Source of the DNA: Rheum nobile
Lineage: Eukaryota; Streptophyta; Magnoliopsida; Caryophyllales; Polygonaceae
Reading direction: 5' to 3'
Assembly: GCA_027886185.1 (NCBI GenBank)
Contig: WOAB01000056.1
Location: forward strand, 4,650,001-4,714,000
DNA length: 64,000 bases
In this document: in pieces, positions 1 through 10,901 of the stretch
Position numbering within the stretch: the stretch's first letter is position 1
Layout of the letters: every line of letters begins with the position of its first letter
The notes under the pieces: model-generated
The model's database searches: none
The model's input: only the letters and a program-made list of their open reading frames with translations
Told to the model about the DNA's origin: nothing
Position numbers and translations under genes: made by a program

Positions 1-277
1 TGATCTTCGTCAACCTCTTGTCGGCGGAACCATCAGAATACCTCTTAACAGAGGCAATGAACTGGTAGCAAAGCTCGGGGTACGCATCAGCGGACTTGTT
101 CAGGAAGGTCCCCAGGCCACACTCTGCTAAACAAAATGATACACACTCCAACATACCAAACTCACTCAACGTCGGCTTGTCAAGGAATTTAGTAGCCAAC
201 ACCTTCCTCTCCTTCACAGCATTGTACACCTCATTCTCATCCCTCGTAGATGCTTGCTTCCTACCTCTAGGTGCCAT
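1..277 (-). CDS. Athila-like downstream ORF, N-terminal part (runs off window)
   Basis: The reading frame opens at the ATG at 277 and stays open to the window edge (about 92 codons). It matches the ORF of the second copy at 34892-36139; the matching start there has a stop at codon 4, while here that codon is Arg. The protein begins MAPRGRKQ. The family resembles the plant 'ORF-1 / putative plant transposon protein' found downstream of the protease or pol region of Athila-type elements; its role is unknown. The assignment rests on position and recognised sequence character, not on a catalytic motif. Confidence 0.6.
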   Translation of the reverse strand, partial: MAPRGRKQASTRDENEVYNAVKERKVLATKFLDKPTLSEFGMLECVSFCLAECGLGTFLNKSADAYPELCYQFIASVKRYSDGSADKRLTKI

Positions 278-1111
278 AAGTGATGAATTGAGATGCTCAA
301 AACAAAGGGCAACCAAGAGGACTTACAAACAAGCGAAAACACGAAGTCTGGAGGTCTCGATGCGGGGCGGTGGACGAGTCGCCGGGTCACGGTGAGACAA
401 CTGGAACTTTACACCGGGTCGTGGTGGGGGTCGCCGCGGGGCGGTGGCTGGAGACGCGAGGCGGGGCAACGCGAGGCGGGGCGACAGCGATGCGGTGGGG
501 TTGTGTTTGGCTTGTGTGTGAGGCTAGACTCCAAATTGGGCAAGGAAACTCAAGATTAAGGTATTTGGAGGCTAGGATCGGACCAAGAACGAGAGGGATT
601 GGGGGGAGAATGGGGGATTTGGCTTGTGGGAGCTTAAGAGGGGTGTTGGGTATGGAGGGTTTGTGAGAGTGGGGGCTAGGTTAGGGAAGGTGAAAGGGAA
701 GAAGGGTAGATGATGGGCCGGTCATGTACAATGGCCCATAGAGAAATCTCGGCCCACAAAGGGGGCCCAAACCGTCAAATCCATAGTTACCACTCAAGAA
801 ATAAAAATTTTACTCCCCGTTTAAGGTTTTTTCGGGGCCCCTTTTTTTGTTTTTGTTTTCGGAGTTGAGAAAGTATACCAGACATCCACCGCGGGGCGGT
901 GGTCTCCACCGCGGGGCGGTGGGGTGACTGGAAACACCGTCTCCTCTCCATTTACTTTCGTACATGAAATGTTAGTGACATGCAAACGAAACAAAGCAAA
1001 AGAAATTACGAAATTAAACTAAGAGAAGGAAAAATCAAGGAAAAACTACCTCGGGTTGCCTCTCGGACAGTGCCTTGGTTAACGTCGTTGGCTTGACGTA
1101 CTGCAAATCAA
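278..1111 (-). other. Element spacer with GC-rich palindromic modules
   Basis: No gene is seen. This is the untranslated spacer between the downstream ORF and the gag-protease frame. It is strongly mosaic: AT-rich stretches are broken by GC-rich patches at about 355-500 and 887-921. Two exact copies of CACCGCGGGGCGGTG lie at 887-901 and 907-921, 20 bp apart, and related GCGGGGCGGTGG and CGGGTCACGGTG motifs lie between 361 and 500. The matching spacer in the second copy is 36140-36934. Confidence 0.6.
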
Positions 1112-2222
1112 TCACCACCTAGAATAGGATCCCCTCGAAATCCTCTTACTCGTCTCCTCCTGCTGGAACCTTCCATGGAAAGGCTTAAACCTTAGACCAT
1201 GCTCCCTCTTAGCCAATGACTCCATGATTGCTTCCTTTGGAGCATCTCCCCCATACTTAGAGCGATGTGGGGGCCGATAGGGCTTGACCTGATCATGCTG
1301 CACGACACTAGATGAAGGCTTACAGCCTTGTGTGGTTAGTACAGGGGGGCAAGTGCCCAAATTAGAGGGAATAGACTCTCCTATGTCATCAAGCAAGACA
1401 TCATATTCATGCAACTCAAAAGGTTCAGCAATAGCAGAAAAATCAACTATGGTCTCCACTACACTAGGCTTACCATTTTCCTGAATAGGATTATCAATAT
1501 CACTAATGCAGCGAAGAGGAAGCAATTCAATGGAGTTGGCCTTATGAATATTATGCTAAAAAATTATTCCATCGAATTCCATAGTCAAAGTTCCACTATC
1601 CACATCAATCTTCGTCATGGATGTTTTCATAAAAGGTCGACCTAACATAACAGGAGCAACCTGCTCATCATAGTCCATATCCATAACAAAGAAATCAGCA
1701 GGGAAAATTAAGGGACCAATTTTAACAAGAATATCCTCCACAATACCCTTAGGAGACACACAAGAACCATCAGCGAGTTGTATCACAATATTGGTATCAT
1801 GCAAGGGTCCGACTCCTAAATCCTCAATCAATGAATAAGGCAAAACATTAATAGAGGCACCCAAGTCTAGCAAGGCTTTCTCAAATCGATGCTCACCTAT
1901 AGCAATCGGGATAGTGAACGTACCTGGATCCTTGCACTTCGCAGGCATACGCCTTTGGATTACCGCCGAGACATGTTCACCAACCGGGACCTACTTCTGG
2001 ACCTTCATCTTTTGTGTCCTCTTAATGGTGCACAACTCCTTCAAAAACTTGGCATATCGAGGAACAACCTTAATAAGCTTGAGAAGAGGAATGTTCACCT
2101 TACAGTTTCAGAATGTCTCGAAAAGATCACTGTCGTCGTCGACCCTTCTAGCCTTTAGCGCCTCGGGAAAAGGTGTTGGTGGCTTCTCGGAACCAAGAGG
2201 GGGAAAAGCCGGACGAACATAA
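1112..2222 (-). pseudogene. Athila-like gag C-terminus and aspartic protease, broken
   Basis: The minus-strand frame encodes a retropepsin-like protease with the active-site motif DLGAS (about 1853-1867), an ILVKIG segment and the LGRPFM block typical of plant gypsy proteases. In retroelements this enzyme cuts the Gag polyprotein in the particle. One TAG near 1556 interrupts the frame after FDGIIF where the second copy has Glu, and further stops lie upstream. The frame ends at about 1112 at the same place as in the second copy, with no reverse transcriptase following. The gag N-terminus is deleted. Confidence 0.75.
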
Positions 2223-2238
2223 TTATCAACACAAATTT

Positions 2239-2255
2239 CCCCGGCAACGGCGCCA
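2239..2255 (-). promoter_or_regulatory. Primer binding site, tRNA-Asp type
   Basis: On the minus strand the sequence reads TGGCGCCGTTGCCGGGG, which matches the complement of the 3' end of plant tRNA-Asp. It starts four bases inside the LTR, as in the second copy. Asp primers are usual for Athila/Tat gypsy elements. Confidence 0.75.
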
Positions 2256-2259
2256 AATT

Positions 2260-3609
2260 TGACGTGGCCGAAATATGCAGTGCAAATATCGTTGAATGGC
2301 CTAGTCAAAGTAAATGTCCTAACAGACCTACTAAACAGATGTATAGTAAGCAAGTAAGGGTCGAACCCACAGGGAAGATCTGATGCAGTATGCAATTATG
2401 ATTGACAAGTAACCAGAAAGGGTGGTTTTAGTTATCAAAGAGAGCAAAACAAACAAGTTTGATTGATGAGAATATGATTGGGGAAAGTAGTTCCACTAGA
2501 ACGAGATCCACAATACAAAGATATAATTTGATCACAGAAATCTATTCAATCCAAGTTCTTTCACTATTCTTATGGTTGTTCCCACCCTGATCTGAAGTAC
2601 TACAAATTCTCACAGTTGTTGATAGACTTATCATAATATCAATGGAAGAAAACCTTACCACTAACAAAGCAATAGCAATACACACAAGGATACATGATAC
2701 ATGCAAATAGAAGAAAACCTTACTATTTAACATGCAAATGATTCTCACTCACGATTGCGCACTCGTATTCCACTATATGCAACAATCGTGTATGCTACTA
2801 GATATGCACTCATATTCCACTATATGCAAACCCTAGCAATTGATAAATATTACTCAACCTAGTTGATCAGGCTATGAAGAATAACAATAAATCAGTATTC
2901 AATATTACCAAGAGAATCAAACCAACGCGTATAAGAATAAAAACATGGAATAGAAATCTCACAAACACATCAAATGTATTGCTTCAAACGTCTAGTAGAA
3001 CAAAGGGAAATTAGTGCTCCATCAAAGGTGAATGAAACCCTAATAAGAAAAACAACGATGATAATAATAAGTGTCTGCTTAAAGTCTCTGGCTTAAAGTG
3101 TCTGCCTCTTAACCTAGAAAGAGGTCTTAAATAGGTTTTGGAAAATAAAGTTAACCTAATGCAAATAACAAAGGAAATACAAAATAGCAATAAAGAAATC
3201 CGAAAATGCATAAAAGGAAATAAGTATGTGCTGGTCGTGAGGCGTAACGTGCCCACCGCGGGGTGGTGAGGTCCACCGCGGGGCGGTGGCTTCTCCACTG
3301 GCACGACTTTCAATCTTCTCTGAGAACCACCACCGGGTCGCGGTGGCTCTGGCGTGGGGCGGTGAATGCTGCCCTCCTTCTCTCTTCAGCTCCTCTTCTT
3401 CTTCTCTTATGCTCTTCACTACTACCAAGAGTTGGTAGTCTTCTTCATTAAACTCCAGCAGAACCTTCTCCAACTTCATCATCTCCATCTAAGCTGTAAA
3501 ACCCTGGATATCTTCACTTCTATCCACAACTTAGCCACAAATCTCATCCTAAACTCCTCTAAATAATGCTAATAATTGCTAGTAAAGGTGCATGAAATGA
3601 CACCTATCA
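2260..3609 (-). repeat. 5' LTR of Athila-like copy 1
   Basis: The 1350-bp LTR reads TGATAGGTGTCATTTC at its minus-strand start (right end) and ends in CA at 2260. It is collinear with the 1399-bp LTRs at 32818 and 39805 but more diverged. It contains a short duplication around 2757-2832 (copies of GTATTCCACTATATGCAA or close variants) and GC-rich modules at 3254-3290 and 3330-3365, again 20 bp apart. Short peptides that can be translated from it are conserved LTR sequence, not genes. Confidence 0.85.
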
Positions 3610-4147
3610 AGCACCAAAACTAATTGAACATGAATATCAAAAGCATTTGTATGAATATCACATCAAACAATTTGAGTATCAATTGCAAACAACACAAACA
3701 ACACAAACAAAATACCAAAATTGATCCAACATGAATATCAACAACATTATAGTAAATATCACATCATAAAATTTGAATATCAATTACTCAACGCATGAAA
3801 CCTACTTCCAATATGTATATCAAAAGCATTTGTATGAATATCACATTAAACAATTTGAATATGAATTACAAACAGTACAAACAACACCAACAAAACACCA
3901 AAATTGATCCAACATGAATTTCAACAACATTATAGTGAATATCACGTCATAAAATTTGATTATCGACTACTCAACGCATGAAACATACATACAACATGAA
4001 TATCAACAACATTATAGTGAATATCACATCATAAAATTTAAATATCAACTATTCAACGCATAAAACTTACATCCAACATGAATATCAAAAGAATGTGTAT
4101 GAATATCACATGAAACAATTTGATTATCACCTATAAAAATGTGAATA
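3610..4147. repeat. AT-rich tandem repeat, about 183-bp unit
   Basis: Units share blocks such as AAGCATTTGTATGAATATCA (3641 and 3824, 183 bp apart; degenerate third near 4086) and GAATATCAACAACATTATAG. Two to three diverged copies fill the stretch between the Athila LTR and the gene fragment. The pattern resembles sub-terminal repeats of DNA transposons, but no terminal inverted repeat was found. No coding content. Confidence 0.65.
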
Positions 4148-4629
4148 TCAATGAGCTTGCACTTCACAAGTAAATGACTGAATAGCATGCTCTCTCTTAT
4201 ATAACAGTTCTTCCAAAGCTGATATTTCTTCAGCATCATGAGCCATTTTCTCTTCAGAGAATCGCTTGAATTGTCGAGCTTCCATTTGGACCTTAGCCTT
4301 CTCTCTCTCTGAAGTCTCAAAATAATCAACATTGCCTCGTTTGCTGCAGATGAAGAGGCATTCCTTTTCTCCTCCAATTCCAAAGACAATTCCTCAATAA
4401 TCTCTTGTTGATTGTTGACCATCTCACGCAATGCAGTGCACTCATTTTCAATCTCAACACGAGCAACATGGGGAATATCCAGACCTGGGACATATAATTG
4501 AGGTTTTTCCTCATATTCGGCATATATTCGCTTCACCGATCTAATCCATGTACCTCCCAGAGAGCTGGCAGTCAAAGCACAACTACAACCATATTTACAA
4601 CATGACAATGATGCCTCTTCTCTATCCAT
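4148..4629 (-). pseudogene. GTD-binding (zein-binding/DUF593, myosin-binding-like) gene fragment
   Basis: The frame starts at the ATG at 4629 and gives about 159 residues. It contains VPGLDIPHVARVEIENEC, a heptad-rich coiled coil (QQEIIEELSLELEEKRN) and ASSAANEAMLIILRLQRE, the conserved core of plant GTD-binding proteins. These are membrane-anchored receptors for myosin XI on vesicles. A two-base gain in an AG run (plus-strand CTCTCTCTCT near 4301-4310) shifts the frame; the alternative frame continues the family pattern (EEKMAHDAEEISALEELLY) until about 4150, where it stops at the AT-rich repeat. Full-length family members are several hundred residues, so this is only the 5' part. A captured fragment or decayed duplicate is likely. 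Confidence 0.75.
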
Positions 4630-5500
4630 TTTCTCCAATATCAACAATATTCAAACCTAATTATATTTTGTCATCTCAAACCCCCCTTTGACGCTACAAA
4701 TCCATATTCAGGAATGAATGGTTCCTCACAAAACAAGAAAAATAACTGGCTAGCAATCACTCTATATCCCAATTAAGTGTTTTGGCTCCAATCACACCAT
4801 ATCACCAACCAAATATTATGTCAAACAATGTAACAACAAACCAAGAACCTATAATTTTCAACAGCAAACCGTGCATAGGTCAAGAAAATCTGCCATTTCA
4901 CATCCACATTCCAACGGGGACTAAAATCAAAACAACTAATTCAATAGATGCAAATGAATAATAATCGAACGAAATGCAAATGTTGTCTACAAATAAACAA
5001 AATCCATAGATGAGAAACAAAAAACTCTCAACGAAAACGACGCGGTTACACGATTAAGAAAAGAAAGGATACGAAGATTAGAATTAAAGTACCTATCAAA
5101 TACTCCACGAGAAGAATTAAAATCTGCAACCGAAAAGATTGAAAGAAATTGGTTGTGGATCTGAGACGGCATGTGGATGAAGAACATGGAGACGAAAGAG
5201 AGAGAAACAGAGGGATTGATCCTCTCCAACTTCATGTCCCTGTCGGTTTGGTTGGCGGAGATCCTAATAATTTTGTTTTAGGGTTTGAGAACATTCATAC
5301 CTGGGAGCTTTCTTGTACTGTAGGCGGCTAAGAGAATCCGGGACGACGATGATGGAGAGAGTCAAAGCAAAGTTGGGGAGAGTGGATGATGATGACCGCG
5401 AGACAAAACTGGGGAGACGAAGACGACTCGAGAGGTTGAAGACGAAGAGAGATTAGAGGAGATCGTGTGAATGTGAAAATGGAAAGTGAACGCTCTCGGT
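4630..5500 (-). other. 5' UTR, leader intron and upstream region of the gene fragment
   Basis: Upstream of the ATG at 4629 the minus strand shows a plausible intron: donor CCCAG/GTATGAATG at 5301/5300 and acceptor AATTAG/GTTTGAA at 4657/4656. The putative first exon (about 5301-5480) is rich in CT on the minus strand, like many plant leaders. An intron here means the fragment came by DNA duplication or capture rather than from a spliced mRNA. Splice sites are inferred from consensus only. Confidence 0.5.
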
Positions 5501-5671
5501 TAAGAATATCCCAAAAATCACGTTAATTTGTTTTAATCGGGTGTGCCTCATATTGTACAATATGTGCATCCTCTTACATCCAATTCGGGCCATTGATTTG
5601 ATTCTAATATAAATACCCTTATTTGTACTTCAGTTTTACTCTAAAGGGTTGTTTCACTAAAATCGAATTCT

Positions 5672-6360
5672 AATATATAACTAAGATAATTTGAAAGTTG
5701 CTTTAATTAACAGTGACAGTTCGCAAATTGGTAGTTGTCTGCTTTAAAATAATTGATGAGATCGATCGCTGGAAAATATCTCTTCAGGGCATGGACATTG
5801 ATTGCGTTAGTACACCAAAATCCCGTATGAAAAGACCTACAACCCGCCCACGAACAACAATGCGTGTCTTGGAGATTTTTTGTGGAATGAAGCGTACACT
5901 AATATATCGAATCTAAAACCTTTCCAATATCAACCAACTCTACGTCCATTAGGCTATCCCTATTATAACAATTTAGTCTTATTTTGTATTCATTTTTGTT
6001 GGGGACTAACCCTTAGCAAATTGCTATTGATTTTTAAAAAATAAAAAGTTAAAACTATCCCTGATCCCTATATTCAGAAAATGTCACAAACATGATCTCA
6101 CTACATATAGAATTGGGTGCATATATATGTAGTTCTTCCCCACTTTTTTAACCGTTAGTTACCCATTATATTACAGGCCTATTTAGCGTACGTCCATATA
6201 TCTGGCAGGTCTCACTGTATTAGTACTGGGTTAAATAAATAATATTTCATTTTTTTTTGATTTTTATGAAAAATATATTCAGGATGTAATTACAAAATTT
6301 TAGACCCGGACAAGCCTAGGCCAAAAAAATCCCCTTCATTGACAAATAAGAGATATGTGT
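5672..6360. repeat. Old repeated segment, copy A (first part)
   Basis: This stretch matches pieces of 31372-48360 in the same order: about 40 bp flanking an LTR start (5672-5712 with 31372-31409), about 330 bp at 5905-6236 (with 43970-44223 plus 44873-44945), and about 120 bp at 6240-6360 (with 48080-48222). In copy B these pieces are separated by later insertions. No coding content seen. Confidence 0.6.
5713..5888 (+). repeat. Truncated LTR of the 31410-42268 element family
   Basis: Starting TGACAGTTCGCAAATTGG, this is collinear with the first 180 bp or so of the LTRs at 31410 and 41589, including the CCCGCxCACGRACAACAATG region, and then stops abruptly. The left flank is also similar to the left flank at 31372-31409, which suggests the insertion was already present before the segment was duplicated. 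Confidence 0.6.
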
Positions 6361-8043
6361 GCTCAAAAATCGATCAAGACATGTGTGGACACAATTAACT
6401 AACAATTATTTTATTTGGAATAAGGACAATAATCATAAACCATTAATAGACTGGAATGAAATCTGTAAACCAATAAGTAAAGGTGGACTATGAATAAAGA
6501 AAATTGAGGATATGAACAAAGCACTATAAATGAAATTACTATAGAAAATACTAGCTGACTCAAACAATATTTGGGTCAAATTAATCACATAAAAATATCT
6601 AAAAACAAAATCAATCCTCACCTATGAAAGAAAGCAAAACACAAAATACTCTTGACAATGGAGTAACCTTACTAAATTACTACCAGAATTTAAAAAAGGA
6701 ATCCACTGGGAACCGGGGAATGGCAACACAATTAATTTCTGGCTAGACAACTGGTTGCCAATAGGACTCATCAACCATGCAAAAGATAAATTTGTAATAG
6801 ATGAAATAGAAAAGGCAACTAATTACCTACACTACAACAAAACCTGGAAAATACAAGAACTACAAAAACAATTTGAAAAAGACATAATAGATACCATTTT
6901 ATAGAAGCAACTACCTAATAATGAATTCCATGATTGACTAAACTGGAAACATAACAAAAATGGATGGTTCTCAACTAATAGTGCTATGTCAATGATATAT
7001 GAAAACAAGGGGCGAGTTGAAACTAATTTGGATTGGATCTGGCAACTAGATATCCCATACAAAATCAGAAACTTCATATGGAAAATAAGTAAAAATGGTA
7101 TGAACGACATATAGCAGTCCCCCTAGAATGCACAATGTGTAACCAGGGAGACGAAGATTTAACACACATCCTGACTACATGTACCCATACCAAACAGATA
7201 CTCAAGATTTTGGACCCACAGTTAGAAAGAATACTAAGTAATACTAATACGGATAATAAAACCCCCCCTCAACTACTTAACGAACTAAAAGACAAAACTA
7301 ACATGAAATCAATGGAAACGTTATCAACCATCTGGTGGAGTATCTGGTATCAAAGAAGCCATAAACTATTTGGAGAACAAGATAAACTTAAAATCACAAA
7401 TCTCAAAGAATTCATCCTAAAGCAAGAACAGGACTGGATCGCAACAAAACGAGAAAAAGAAGAGGAGAGTAACACAACAAAAGTGAGAAACCAGAAGAAG
7501 ACGAAAAAATATCAAATGGACAAGACCTCTGGTAAATATATATAAACTAAACTCATATACATCCAAAATTACCCAAGGACCCACTACTTATGGATATATC
7601 ATTCGGGATCATTTGGGCCAACCAGTCTCTATGGCCAATGGATCCCTGTAAAATATCTCCCCAATCCTAGCTGAAGCAATTTCAATGCGATATGGGATTC
7701 AAAATGCTATCCAGTTAGGGATCTCAGATATTGAGATCGAAAGCTATAATATATGCCTTACCAATGCCTTAAACGGCAAATGGGACTGCTCATGGGAAAT
7801 TGAGCTTGTTGTCTCTGACATCATGCTCGACTTACGACAATTCTCTTCCTGTCACATTTCTCATATTTTTTGGGAAATTAATACTGTGGCTGACTATATC
7901 GCTAAACTCTACCATATATAAATTTCATCAAATTGTGCAGCCATTCAAGATCTTGATGATCTCATCCTCAAGGATGCTTTAGGACGGCCCACCTCGAGAT
8001 AGAGGAGTCCTCCTAATTCCTTTCCTTATAAAAAAAATAAAAA
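6361..8043 (+). pseudogene. 5'-truncated L1-type LINE
   Basis: The plus-strand translation gives the C-terminal half of a plant LINE ORF2 with many stops and shifts. In order: end of the reverse transcriptase (WNEICKPISKGG), a connecting region (WEPGNGNTINFWLDNWLP), the zinc-binding motif LECTMCNQGDEDLTHILTTC (about 7120-7180), and a type I RNase H remnant (about 7560-7920). It ends in an A-rich tail (AAAAAAAATAAAAAT near 8030). ORF2 reverse transcribes its RNA at a nicked target; this copy lacks the endonuclease and RT core and is dead. It splits repeat segment A. Confidence 0.8.
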
Positions 8044-8457
8044 TAAGATGCCCCAAGATCACCTCACGTTTTTCATCGGGTGGAGCCACGACACATCTAA
8101 ATGTTTAATAGGCCTCATGGCAAAATAAAATACAAGGATCTAATAATTATAAAATATAGCACTCCAATAAATTTATAATTTTTCTAGTTAAAAAATTAAA
8201 GTATAAGTATAAAATAATTGAAAAATAATATATAAGATAATTACAGAAAATAAATGAAGATAAATCAAATTACTTCCTCATGTTCAATAATTTTTACAGA
8301 ATAATGAGAGAAAATTGTTTTTCAAAAAAAACCCTTATATTTTGTACATTATATTTCTCAATTTAATTTTATATAATATGTGAGTAAATTTCTTTTCATT
8401 TGGATTTCTAATTTATTTTTACCTTATATTTATTGCGGGAGTTATTTTTTTATTTTG
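8044..8457. other. AT-rich flank, remainder of segment A
   Basis: Sequence up to about 8130 (GATCACCTCACG and AATAGGCCTCATGGCAAA blocks) resembles parts of 48270-48345, in a different order. The rest is AT-rich with no recognisable gene. The last five bases, TTTTG (8453-8457), are the left target duplication of the following copia element. Confidence 0.45.
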
Positions 8458-9302
8458 TGTAGAATCGAGTGTGTTAGTACAAGGAACGATAGAAATGTTC
8501 CTTGGGCAGCGGAATATTATAATAGAAAACAGAGTAACGGACAGAGTAGACTGAGAAAAACTCAATCAACCAACTAGTTGACTGAGAAAAACCTCTACCT
8601 CTAGATTTCCCTAGTAGAATTTCAAATGTCTACTTGTGTTATTAATCCTGGAATTACAATCAAGCAAGTCGTATACCAATCTAGTTTACCCCTAGATATC
8701 TAGACTTCTTATTGTAATGTTTCTAACAACACCTAAGACAATCAAAACCTTAACAAGCACTCAACTTACCAAAGTCTCGTCCTTGTAAGTTTTTCTCCTT
8801 CACCGAATGCTCAAAGCTCTGTCAAAATGCTGTAGTTTCTTGTGAAATGAATTTGATGACTTCCTTTCTTATAGTCTAGAAATCCGAAATGATTTACCCT
8901 AGTTTTACCTAAGGAAAATCAGATAAAATAATCTTATACAATCTTTTCTTATCCTTTCTAACAATAAGATCTTCAACAACTTTATCTCTTGCGGCCCAAG
9001 TTGTTTCTTCAAGATATCTTTCCATAAATATGAGATTCGGCAAATTTTAAGGGCAACAGCGCGCGCGTCTCTTCGTTCCTTGGCGCTGTTCCCTTCCTTT
9101 TCCTCTTCACAACCGCGCATCTTCATTTCTTGTTTGTTCCAACGCGTTGTTCCATTGTTGACTTCTTTGTTTTGATTCATCACATGGTTTTAGTCGTGCC
9201 TTTAATTCATCTGATTCCTGAAACTCATAGTCACACTAAAAACCATCAAATGCCATTGAGTTTATCATCATCAAAACTAGATGGAACATCATCGTTCCAA
9301 CA
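8458..9302 (-). repeat. 3' LTR of SIRE-like element
   Basis: This 845-bp LTR is collinear with the 859-bp LTR at 20385-21243. It carries several GGAAC/GTTCC pentamers, including near both ends. The element's polypurine tract abuts it at 9303. Confidence 0.9.
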
Positions 9303-9316
9303 ATTTCCCCCTTTTT
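9303..9316 (-). promoter_or_regulatory. Polypurine tract
   Basis: On the minus strand AAAAAGGGGGAAAT lies immediately before the 3' LTR. It primes plus-strand synthesis. The identical tract precedes the right LTR of the related element at 58301-58314. Confidence 0.85.
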
Positions 9317-9823
9317 GGTGATGACAAACTCCTTCAAAATGTGCATGTTCAAAACAGTCAAGTAAGAAGTCAATCACATGTAATCAAACATATACAACGA
9401 TCAAGATATCGACATAGTTCCCCCCACAGAAGGTACAAATCAAGATTTACCTTCAAGTGACGTCTTCATTCTCCTTAGCACTAGCTTCTGTTATCAACCC
9501 TTCATTGGGTTTCACATTTTCCACACTTCCCCCTTTTGGCATCATCAAAAGATCACAGAAATAACACAAAGTCTTGACTAGCACGCAAATCATGATCAAA
9601 ATATATCATTCATTAAGTAGAAAGAAGTACAAAGATAAGGAACCTAGACATCTATCATCAAAAGATAAGGAACAACTACACAAAAGACAAAAAACATTAA
9701 AATGCAAGAACAGAGGGTTAGACGGGCTAGATAGTGACAGGGAACACTCAAGTCTCAAGGTCGTCAGCATCTTCTTCATCCTTGCTCAGAAAGTGATCCA
9801 AGCAAGTTCATGGTGGTGTTTAA
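9317..9823. other. 3' non-coding region of copia element
   Basis: It lies between the extra ORF and the polypurine tract and has no recognisable gene. A second pyrimidine-rich match (CTTCCCCCTTTTGGCATCATCA near 9525, read in pieces) resembles the tract region and may be a degenerate duplicate. Confidence 0.4.
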
Positions 9824-10384
9824 CTATTTAAGCTCAGCCAGAATCTGATGCTGAATCGAACTGCCCTTAGACGTTCCTTCGCCAACAACTTTCTTCGCAG
9901 TCATAGTGCCCGTTCCCTTTGAATCACCCTTAAATTTCATCTTCTCCACATCAGCCAAATCCAATTCACTACCCATAAAGACCTTATTTTCTTCGCGGTA
10001 AGATTCATCGCGAAGTAGCAACATCTTTACTAACCCCGGATAAGCCAAAGAGTGGGACTTTGCCTTACACCGTTCCATGTGGCATAAAATCACTCGAGGG
10101 AGATCAATCTTCTCCATCCTCAGAAATCTGTCAAGCAGAAATAAATCATAGAGAGTGATGGTGTTGCGCTTCTTTTGGCGAGGTGCCACAACCCTAGAGA
10201 TGATGTGGAAAGCCACTCGCCGAGCCAACGTCAGCCTCTCAGTGTGCAACTCCCCAGTGGTTGAACCAAACAACCGTTCCATACACGCTAACTTTTCTTC
10301 ATTAACCTCACTCGCAGGAACCTCAAAGAAACCACCCAATGGAACAGAGAGGAGCGAGGAGATTACCTTGGGCGTGAAAGACAA
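9824..10384 (-). CDS. Extra 3' ORF of copia element, plant transposon-protein-like
   Basis: An open frame of 186 codons lies between RNase H and the 3' LTR in element orientation. It has no membrane segment and no obvious catalytic motif. The pattern HIISRVVAPRQ, then TLYDLFLLDRFL and RVILCHM, resembles the domain annotated as 'putative plant transposon protein' also seen in Athila downstream ORFs. The C-terminal third is Lys, Gly and Ser rich. The uninterrupted frame in an otherwise stop-filled element is notable. Start at 10384 is the first Met; the true start may be elsewhere if the N-terminus has been lost. Confidence 0.55.
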   Translation of the reverse strand: MSFTPKVISSLLSVPLGGFFEVPASEVNEEKLACMERLFGSTTGELHTERLTLARRVAFHIISRVVAPRQKKRNTITLYDLFLLDRFLRMEKIDLPRVILCHMERCKAKSHSLAYPGLVKMLLLRDESYREENKVFMGSELDLADVEKMKFKGDSKGTGTMTAKKVVGEGTSKGSSIQHQILAELK

Positions 10385-10901
10385 GTCTTCACCATTGATT
10401 CAAATTCAACATTCCAATCACACTATTCTCCCTTAATCTGAGCAACGATCTTCGTCCCCCCTAAGACCTAGAGTGTTTGCGAGGCTTGTCTGTATATTTC
10501 ATAGTTGGATTCACACAAAGTATAGTATATCCAAACATATGGTAGGGAAAATACAGCTCAGATAATTATTCCTAGTAAAAATGTTTATCAAAGAAGGATC
10601 ATAGGGAATGTTTACCTGAATCAAGGCTGTGGAAGGCTGTACAACCGATTATCATATGGGCTTGTAATGAGGGTTCAATTCATCAAATCGGTTGTTTTGG
10701 GTTTCAAGTAAGATGTTAGCATGCAATCAAGTAATTTAACACAAATCAAAAGACAAAGAAGCTAGACCCTAAGACTTAGCAATTCAAGCATACAAAAATC
10801 ATGAAATAACAAGATCAAGAAAGGCAGTTTAAGCAAGATACTTCATGATATCCGTGAACCAAACTAGCCAAGCATTGAGGGAGTAGTGGGTGTGAAGTTC
10901 C
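10385..10901. other. Copia 3' region between RNase H and extra ORF
   Basis: About 500 bp of moderately AT-rich sequence with no recognised gene or repeat. In element orientation it would hold any leader or splice signal for the extra ORF, but none is evident. Confidence 0.4.

Larger units (their letters stand above)
1..3609 (-). mobile_element. Athila-like non-autonomous gypsy element, copy 1 (partial)
   Basis: This is a minus-strand LTR retrotransposon cut by the window start. In element order (high to low coordinate) it has the 5' LTR, a tRNA-Asp primer site, the C-terminal part of gag with protease, a spacer, and the start of a downstream ORF. It is recognised by collinear similarity to the complete copy at 32818-41203. 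It has no reverse transcriptase or integrase. It also lacks about 1.7 kb of gag that the second copy keeps. The 3' LTR lies outside the window, so the target-site duplication cannot be checked; AGCAC follows the LTR. Confidence 0.85.

Noticed and set aside
2108..2395. Conserved peptide frame (also at 32720-32953 and 39749-39940)
   Set aside because: It lies across the LTR/primer-site region of each Athila-like LTR; its conservation is that of the repeat, with no coding signal.
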